Shown one piece after another: positions 59,538-64,000 of a DNA stretch of 64,000 bases. Source of the stretch: Microbacterium sp. Root53 (GTDB taxonomy: Bacteria; Actinomycetota; Actinomycetes; Actinomycetales; Microbacteriaceae). A model generated the notes under the pieces. It saw only the letters and a program-made list of their open reading frames with translations, did no database searches and had not been told where the DNA came from. The stretch covers positions 1,408 to 65,407 of the forward strand of contig NZ_LMFR01000025.1 in NCBI RefSeq assembly GCF_001426925.1, written 5' to 3'. A program made the position numbers and the translations under genes. Within the stretch, counting starts at the first letter, position 1. Every line of letters begins with the position of its first letter.

Positions 59538-60524
59538 ATGCGATTCGGAATCTTCATCCCGCAGGGCTGGCGCTTCGACCTGGTCGACATCGACCCCGCT
59601 GCGCACTGGAGCACGATGCAGTCGCTCGCGCTGACCGCCGATGCGGGTCCGTGGGAGTCGCTGTGGGTCTACGACCACTTCCACACCACGCCGGTGCCGA
59701 GCGACGAGGCCACGCACGAGGCCTGGACGCTCATGTCGGCTTTCGCGGCGTCGACGTCGCGCATCCGCCTCGGGCAGATGTGCACGTGCATGGGCTACCG
59801 CAACCCCGCGTACCTCGCGAAGGTCGCCGCGACGGTCGACCACGTCTCGGCCGGCCGCGTCGAGATGGGCATCGGCGGCGGCTGGTACGAGCACGAGTGG
59901 CGCGCGTACGGCTACGGCTTCCCCGAGATCCCGGACCGCCTCAGGATGCTCGGCGAGGGCGTCGAGATCATGAAGCAGGCCTGGGAGACCGGCTCGGCCA
60001 CCCTCGACGGGACGTACTACCAGGTCGACGGCGCGATCGTCCGGCCGCTGCCCCTGCAGGAGGGCGGCATCCCGATGTGGATCGCCGGCGGCGGCGAGAA
60101 GGTGACGCTGAAGATCGCGGCCAAGTACGCGAGCTACACGAACTTCAACGGCGGCGTCAAGGTGTTCCGCCAGAAGAGCGAGATCCTGCGCGGGCACACC
60201 GACCGCCTCGGGCGCGACTTCGCGGAGATCACGCGCTCGGCCAACTTCAACACCGTGATCGGCGAGACGGAGGCCGAGGTGAAGGACCGTCTCGCGGCCA
60301 TCCGGGCGCGGGTCGAGCCGTACCTCGGCGACGGCATCGAGCGGTTCATGCACAACTACTCGGCGGGCGAGAGCCTGGTCGGAACCGTCGAGCAGGTCAC
60401 CGAGAAGCTCGCCGGCATGCGGGACGCGGGTATGGGCTACGCGATCCACTACTTCCCCGAGTCGGCGTACGACCGCTCCGGCGTCGAGCTGTTCGAGCAG
60501 AAGGTGATCCCCGCGCTCGGCTGA
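59538..60524 (+). CDS. LLM-class F420-dependent oxidoreductase (TIGR03560-like)
   Basis: A 328-residue luciferase-like protein. FGIFIPQGWRFDL opens the barrel, then SLWVYDHFHTTPVPSDEATHE, IRLGQMCTCMGYRNPAYLAK and VEMGIGGGWYEHEW follow. The GGGWYEHEW block is a hallmark of the F420-dependent branch. It closes with MRDAGMGYAIHYFPE. The substrate is unknown. It may share the palindrome/terminator at 60531-60561 as its 3' end. Confidence 0.9.
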   Translation: MRFGIFIPQGWRFDLVDIDPAAHWSTMQSLALTADAGPWESLWVYDHFHTTPVPSDEATHEAWTLMSAFAASTSRIRLGQMCTCMGYRNPAYLAKVAATVDHVSAGRVEMGIGGGWYEHEWRAYGYGFPEIPDRLRMLGEGVEIMKQAWETGSATLDGTYYQVDGAIVRPLPLQEGGIPMWIAGGGEKVTLKIAAKYASYTNFNGGVKVFRQKSEILRGHTDRLGRDFAEITRSANFNTVIGETEAEVKDRLAAIRARVEPYLGDGIERFMHNYSAGESLVGTVEQVTEKLAGMRDAGMGYAIHYFPESAYDRSGVELFEQKVIPALG

Positions 60525-60530
60525 CCGGCT

Positions 60531-60561
60531 CGGAAGACCGGCCGCGCTGACCGGTCTTCCG
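60531..60561. terminator. Hairpin between the oxidoreductase and MFS genes
   Basis: CGGAAGACCGG (60531-60541) pairs perfectly with CCGGTCTTCCG (60551-60561), loop of 9 bp. It could also be an operator, because the MFS promoter element lies 19 bp further on. Confidence 0.65.
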
Positions 60562-60579
60562 GATGTCGGTGGCCGGTCC

Positions 60580-60585
60580 TAGCGT
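60580..60585 (+). promoter_or_regulatory. -10 element TAGCGT of the MFS gene
   Basis: It ends 7 bp before ATG 60593. Confidence 0.55.
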
Positions 60586-60592
60586 GGGGGAC

Positions 60593-62023
60593 ATGGCCAC
60601 GGATGCCTCCATCGCGCCCCCCGAGAACGGGATGCGCACCTTCCTGCATGTCCTCGTCAACACGGCCGTCGCGAACATCACGACGAGCTTCCTGTGGTTC
60701 GGGCTGACGTTCTGGATCTACGCCGAGACGCGCAACGTGATCGCCACCGGCGTGATCGGCGGCGCCTACATGCTGTTCATCTCGGTGTTCAGCATGTTCT
60801 TCGGCACCATGGTCGACCGGTTCCGCAAGAAGCCCGTGATGCTGTGGGCGACCATGGCGGCGTTCGTCGTGTTCTGCCTCGACACCGCGCTGTTCTTCTG
60901 GGTGGGCGAGGCCGCCATCGTCGACCTGACCACGCCCTGGTTCTGGATCTTCGCGGTCGTGATGCTCGCGGGCGCGGTCGTCGAGCAGCTCCGGAGCATC
61001 GCGCTGTCGACCACGGTCACCCTGCTCGTCCCGGACGAGCGGCACGCGAACGCCAACGGCATGGTCGGCACCGTGCAGGGCGTCTCGATGCTCGTGACGA
61101 GCGTCCTGAGCGGCCTGTCGGTCGGCTACCTCGGCATGGGGTGGACGCTCGTGATCGGCCTCGCCGCCATGCTGCTCGCGATGCTGCACCTGGCGGCGCT
61201 GCGCATCCCCGAGCGCGAGATCGTGCACGTGGAGGGGACGACGAAGTGGGTCGACATCCGCGGCGGCTGGCAGGCGGTGCTGGCGGCGCGGGGCCTGCTC
61301 GCCCTCGTGCTGTTCTCGACCATCAACAACCTGGTCGGCGGCGTGTACATGGCGCTGATGGACCCGTACGGCATCGACCTGTTCGAGGTGCAGGGCTGGG
61401 GCATCTGGTTCGCCGTGGCCTCGACCGGCTTCATCGCGGGCGGCGCGGTGATCGCGGCGACGGGCCTCGGCAAGCGGCCCATGCGGACGATGCTGCTGAT
61501 CGCGGCCTTCATCGGCCTGGTCGGCGCGGTGTTCACGCTGCGCGAGTGGGGGTGGCTGTTCATCCTCGGCTGCTGGGTCTACATGGCGTTCATCCCCGCG
61601 GTCGAGGCGGCCGAGCAGACGGTCATCCAGCGCGTGGTCCCCTACGAGAAGCAGGGCCGCGTGTTCGGCTTCGCGATGACGTTCGAGGCCGCGGCCGCGC
61701 CGATCACCTCGCTGCTGATCGCGCCGATCGCACAGGTGTGGGTCATCCCGTACATGCGCGAGGAGGGCGAGGCGCAGTGGTCGTGGCTCCTCGGCGAGGG
61801 CGTGAACCGCGGCATCGCGCTGATCTTCCTCGTCGCCGGACTCATCTGCACGCTGATCGCAGTGCTCGCGTTCCTCACGCCGCAGTACCGCGAGCTGTCG
61901 GCGCAGTACGAGGAGGCCGCCCCCGCGCCGGAGGAGAGCGAGGCCGCCGCGGGCGAGACCCCCTCGGGCGACGCGATCGCCTCGAAGGCGGGCGGCCTCC
62001 CGGAGCAGCCCGACCCGTCCTGA
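60593..62023 (+). CDS. MFS transporter (MFS_3-like)
   Basis: A 476-residue major facilitator with twelve helices. FGTMVDRFRKKPVMLW is motif A, and LLVPDERHANANGMVGTVQG is the segment following helix four in the MFS_3 group. A long extracytoplasmic loop with WGIWFAVASTGF follows helix seven. The tail of 35 residues is acidic and Ala/Pro-rich. The TetR gene 238 bp downstream may control it, but the palindromic operator lies at the TetR gene. The substrate is unknown. Confidence 0.88.
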   Translation: MATDASIAPPENGMRTFLHVLVNTAVANITTSFLWFGLTFWIYAETRNVIATGVIGGAYMLFISVFSMFFGTMVDRFRKKPVMLWATMAAFVVFCLDTALFFWVGEAAIVDLTTPWFWIFAVVMLAGAVVEQLRSIALSTTVTLLVPDERHANANGMVGTVQGVSMLVTSVLSGLSVGYLGMGWTLVIGLAAMLLAMLHLAALRIPEREIVHVEGTTKWVDIRGGWQAVLAARGLLALVLFSTINNLVGGVYMALMDPYGIDLFEVQGWGIWFAVASTGFIAGGAVIAATGLGKRPMRTMLLIAAFIGLVGAVFTLREWGWLFILGCWVYMAFIPAVEAAEQTVIQRVVPYEKQGRVFGFAMTFEAAAAPITSLLIAPIAQVWVIPYMREEGEAQWSWLLGEGVNRGIALIFLVAGLICTLIAVLAFLTPQYRELSAQYEEAAPAPEESEAAAGETPSGDAIASKAGGLPEQPDPS

Positions 62024-62029
62024 CCCGGT

Positions 62030-62087
62030 CGTTCCGGTGCGTTTCGGCCCATATCCCGTGGCATGAGGGCGCGAAGGCACCGGAACG
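62030..62087. repeat. Palindrome E6 after the MFS gene
   Basis: CGTTCCGGTGC (62030-62040) pairs exactly with GCACCGGAACG (62077-62087), with imperfect inner pairing. It is related to E5 (47178-47227) by the outer stem. The rest of this 238-bp gap (62088-62223) shows nothing I can name. Confidence 0.8.
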
Positions 62088-62223
62088 GCAGGCGGATGCG
62101 CCTGACCGTCCTGCCGACGAAACGGCCCTCGGTGATCCTCTCGTCCCAGCTCTGGACCTGCGGTCCCTGGGCGGCTGCAGCATCGCTCACGATCACGTCC
62201 GCTCTCGTGGATCGCACGTTCGC

Positions 62224-62247
62224 CTACCGGACGCTATTGTCCGGTAG
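62224..62247. promoter_or_regulatory. TetR-type operator
   Basis: CTACCGGAC (62224-62232) and GTCCGGTAG (62239-62247) are exact inverted arms around GCTATT. It abuts a -10-like TAGGCT (62249-62254), so the TetR gene downstream probably represses itself. Confidence 0.85.
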
Positions 62248-62261
62248 CTAGGCTACACCCG

Positions 62262-62828
62262 ATGACTGCTTCCGAGACCCCGCCCCGGCGGCCCAACCGC
62301 GGCCCCGCCGCCGCTGCCGGCAACCGCCGCGCGCTGATCGCCGCCGCGCGCGAGATCTTCGCCGCCGAGGGGCCGGCCGTGCCGTTCACCGCGATCGCCA
62401 AGCGCGCCGGGGTCGGACAGGGCACGCTGTACCGGCACTTCCCCGACCGCGTCTCGCTCGCGGTCGCGGTGTTCGAGGAGAACGTCGTCGCGCTCGAGGA
62501 CGAGCTCCGCGACGACGGCACCATCGCCGACCTGCTCGACCGCATCGTCGAGCAGGCGACCGCGTCGACGGCGCTCGTCCAGCTGCTGCTCGGGCGCGAG
62601 ACCGACCCGCGCACGGTCGAGCTCGCGTCGCGCTTCGAGGGGCTCGTCGCGACCCTGATCGAGCGCGACCGCGCGGCCGGCCGGATCGGCGCCCACGTCG
62701 AGCCCGCGGACGTCGCGATCGCCGTGAGCATGCTCGCCCACGAGCTCGCCGCCACGCCCGAGCCCGACCGCGAGCCCGCCGCGCACCGCGCCCGCCGCCT
62801 CTTCGACGTCGCGTTCGCCCCGCGCTGA
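62262..62828 (+). CDS. TetR-family transcriptional regulator
   Basis: A 188-residue TetR protein. The DNA-binding region has ALIAAAREIFAAEGPAVPFT, then IAKRAGVGQGTLYRHF and RVSLAVAVFEE. The ligand-binding half is short. It is preceded by a near-perfect palindromic operator. The ligand and targets are unknown; the MFS gene upstream and the AI-2E family gene downstream are candidates. Confidence 0.93.
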   Translation: MTASETPPRRPNRGPAAAAGNRRALIAAAREIFAAEGPAVPFTAIAKRAGVGQGTLYRHFPDRVSLAVAVFEENVVALEDELRDDGTIADLLDRIVEQATASTALVQLLLGRETDPRTVELASRFEGLVATLIERDRAAGRIGAHVEPADVAIAVSMLAHELAATPEPDREPAAHRARRLFDVAFAPR

Positions 62829-62934
62829 CCCGCGTGGACCCGTCCGGAGCGACGGCGCGCCCGTCAAGCACTGGGCGGCATCCGCTCGGGACGGTCAGTA
62901 TGGGAGCACCTGCCGCCGACGAGGGGACGACGAC

Positions 62935-64000
62935 ATGACGTGGGGACGCCGCAAGTCCGTGAAGATGCAGAACACCCGGCCCGACGCCCCGCCGGTGCCC
63001 GCCGTGCGGCGGCTGTGGACCGACGGCCTCGGCACGCTCGCGACGCGCTCCATCCAGATCATCGCCGTGGTGCTGCTCGCCGCGGGCATCATCTGGGGGC
63101 TGAGGTCGCTGACCCTGGTGGTGATCCCGGTGCTGCTCGCGCTCATCCTCGCGAGCGCGTTCGAGCCCCTCATGGCGGCGCTGCGCCGGCGCGGGATCGG
63201 CTCGATGCCCGCGACGCTCCTGGTGCTGCTCGCGATCCTGCTCGCGCTCGGCGCGGTGGGGTGGATCATCGTCAGCGCCGTGAGCAGCCAGTGGCGCGAG
63301 CTCTACGACCAGGCCCGTCGCGGCATCGACCAGGTGCTCGCGTGGGCCGGCACGCTGCCGTTCGACATCGACCAGCAGCAGATCCAGGAGTGGCTGGATC
63401 AGCTCACGGCGTTCGTGACGAGCGCCCAGTTCGGCAGCGGCGCGCTCGCCGGGGTCGGCGCCGTGGCCGACTTCGTGACCGGGCTCGTGCTGATGGTGGT
63501 CGTGCTGTTCTTCCTGTTGAAGGACGGCCCGGAGATCTGGGAGTTCCTGCGCCGGCCGTTCACGGGTGAGTGGCACGACCGGGCCAAGCGCGCCGGCCGC
63601 GTCACGGTCGACACCCTCGGCGCGTACGCGCGCGGGACGGCGACCGTCGCGGCCGTCGACGCCGTCGGCATCGGCATCGGCCTGGCGATCCTGCAGGTGC
63701 CGCTGTGGCCGGCCCTGGCGGTGCTCGTGTTCGTGCTGGCGTTCATCCCGATCGTGGGCGCGGTGCTCGCCGGCATCATCGCGGCGCTGGTGGCGCTCGT
63801 CGCCAACGGCCTGGTCGCCGCGCTGATCGTGGTCGGCATCGTGATCGTCGTCAACCAGCTCGAGGGCAACTTCCTGCAGCCCGTGCTGATGGGCCGGGCC
63901 CTCAAGCTGCACGAGCTGGTCATCCTGATCGCGCTGACGATCGGCACGGTCCTGAGCGGCATCATCGGCGCGGTCCTCGCCGTGCCGCTCACGGCGGTCG
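62935..64000 (+). CDS. AI-2E family transporter, truncated at the window edge
   Basis: The frame is open from ATG 62935 to the end of the window, giving 355 residues so far. It has a cytoplasmic N-terminus (TWGRRKSVKMQNTRP), two helices (IIAVVLLAAGIIWGL and LVVIPVLLALILASAF), then a long extracytoplasmic region. AFIPIVGAVLAGIIAALVAL and NQLEGNFLQPVLMGRAL are the signature helices of the AI-2E/TqsA group (PF01594). The C-terminal end is outside the window. The family exports various small compounds or ions, so quorum-signal transport should not be assumed. A CAGTAT element (62895-62900) could be its promoter. Confidence 0.9.
   Translation, partial: MTWGRRKSVKMQNTRPDAPPVPAVRRLWTDGLGTLATRSIQIIAVVLLAAGIIWGLRSLTLVVIPVLLALILASAFEPLMAALRRRGIGSMPATLLVLLAILLALGAVGWIIVSAVSSQWRELYDQARRGIDQVLAWAGTLPFDIDQQQIQEWLDQLTAFVTSAQFGSGALAGVGAVADFVTGLVLMVVVLFFLLKDGPEIWEFLRRPFTGEWHDRAKRAGRVTVDTLGAYARGTATVAAVDAVGIGIGLAILQVPLWPALAVLVFVLAFIPIVGAVLAGIIAALVALVANGLVAALIVVGIVIVVNQLEGNFLQPVLMGRALKLHELVILIALTIGTVLSGIIGAVLAVPLTAV

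Noticed and set aside
62935-64000. A quorum-sensing (AI-2) export locus
   Set aside because: The family name does not establish AI-2 transport, and no luxS or lsr genes are present in the window.

Overview
The window is about 72% GC, with strong G/C preference at third codon positions. It carries F420-dependent luciferase-like oxidoreductases, a CofE-type F420 ligase, actinobacterial -10 elements placed directly before start codons, and gene neighbourhoods typical of Micrococcales. The best guess is a Microbacteriaceae chromosome, probably Microbacterium or a close relative. I could not run a database search. No rRNA, tRNA, CRISPR array, transposase, integrase or phage gene was recognised. 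Around 55 protein genes are supported, including one that runs off the right edge (AI-2E family, from 62935).

Layout. 0.2-2.3 kb: an F420-type oxidoreductase, a class-I amidotransferase-like hydrolase and a decayed fragment resembling glycoside hydrolase family 88. 2.4-6.3 kb: a heterodimeric ABC exporter. 6.5-12.3 kb: an AbiEi-like/DUF559 protein, a D,D-carboxypeptidase, and a TPP riboswitch driving ykoE-ykoD-ykoC, an ECF transporter for thiamine or its hydroxymethylpyrimidine moiety. 12.4-19.0 kb: an atypical Nramp protein, then an HSDL2-like SDR, prpD-prpB-prpC (methylcitrate cycle) and a Nudix hydrolase. 19.0-20.4 kb: a lower-GC Fic gene lying between two perfect 26-bp copies of the Nudix 3' end. 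20.5-30.3 kb: rlmN, a cytochrome b561-like membrane protein, a secreted 5'-nucleotidase, an enoyl-CoA hydratase, a secreted subtilase, and an operon of a membrane-anchored protein, an MFS transporter and a beta-propeller-like protein. 30.5-40.6 kb: a 1315-residue secreted DMFA2/DUF4082 protein, cofE with a GNAT gene, a thioesterase, a CHAD protein, a polytopic membrane protein and a three-gene operon of small membrane-anchored proteins. 40.7-50 kb: putA, ddaH-rocD, a lipase-like hydrolase and a MarR-MFS pair. 50.1-53.6 kb: the conserved trio circularly permuted ATP-grasp, alpha-E and transglutaminase. 53.7-64 kb: a TrmB/LuxR-type regulator beside a secreted metzincin-like protease, a lipoate ligase, an orphan DNA methyltransferase, a second F420-type oxidoreductase, an MFS transporter, a TetR regulator and an AI-2E family protein.

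Functional themes. Propionyl-CoA use (prp), proline breakdown (putA), and methylarginine/ornithine breakdown (ddaH, rocD) all feed central carbon metabolism. The F420 enzymes and CofE are consistent with an F420-using cell.

The least expected signal is in the non-coding structure. There are many long imperfect palindromes of roughly 35-90 bp, mostly at gene 3' ends. Some lie inside open reading frames without breaking them: the DNA methyltransferase, the putA linker and the ATP-grasp tail. Two pairs of them are clearly related copies. The second notable signal is the Fic insertion with duplicated flanks. Many genes also have a TANNNT hexamer ending 6-7 bp before the start codon, which suggests leaderless transcripts.
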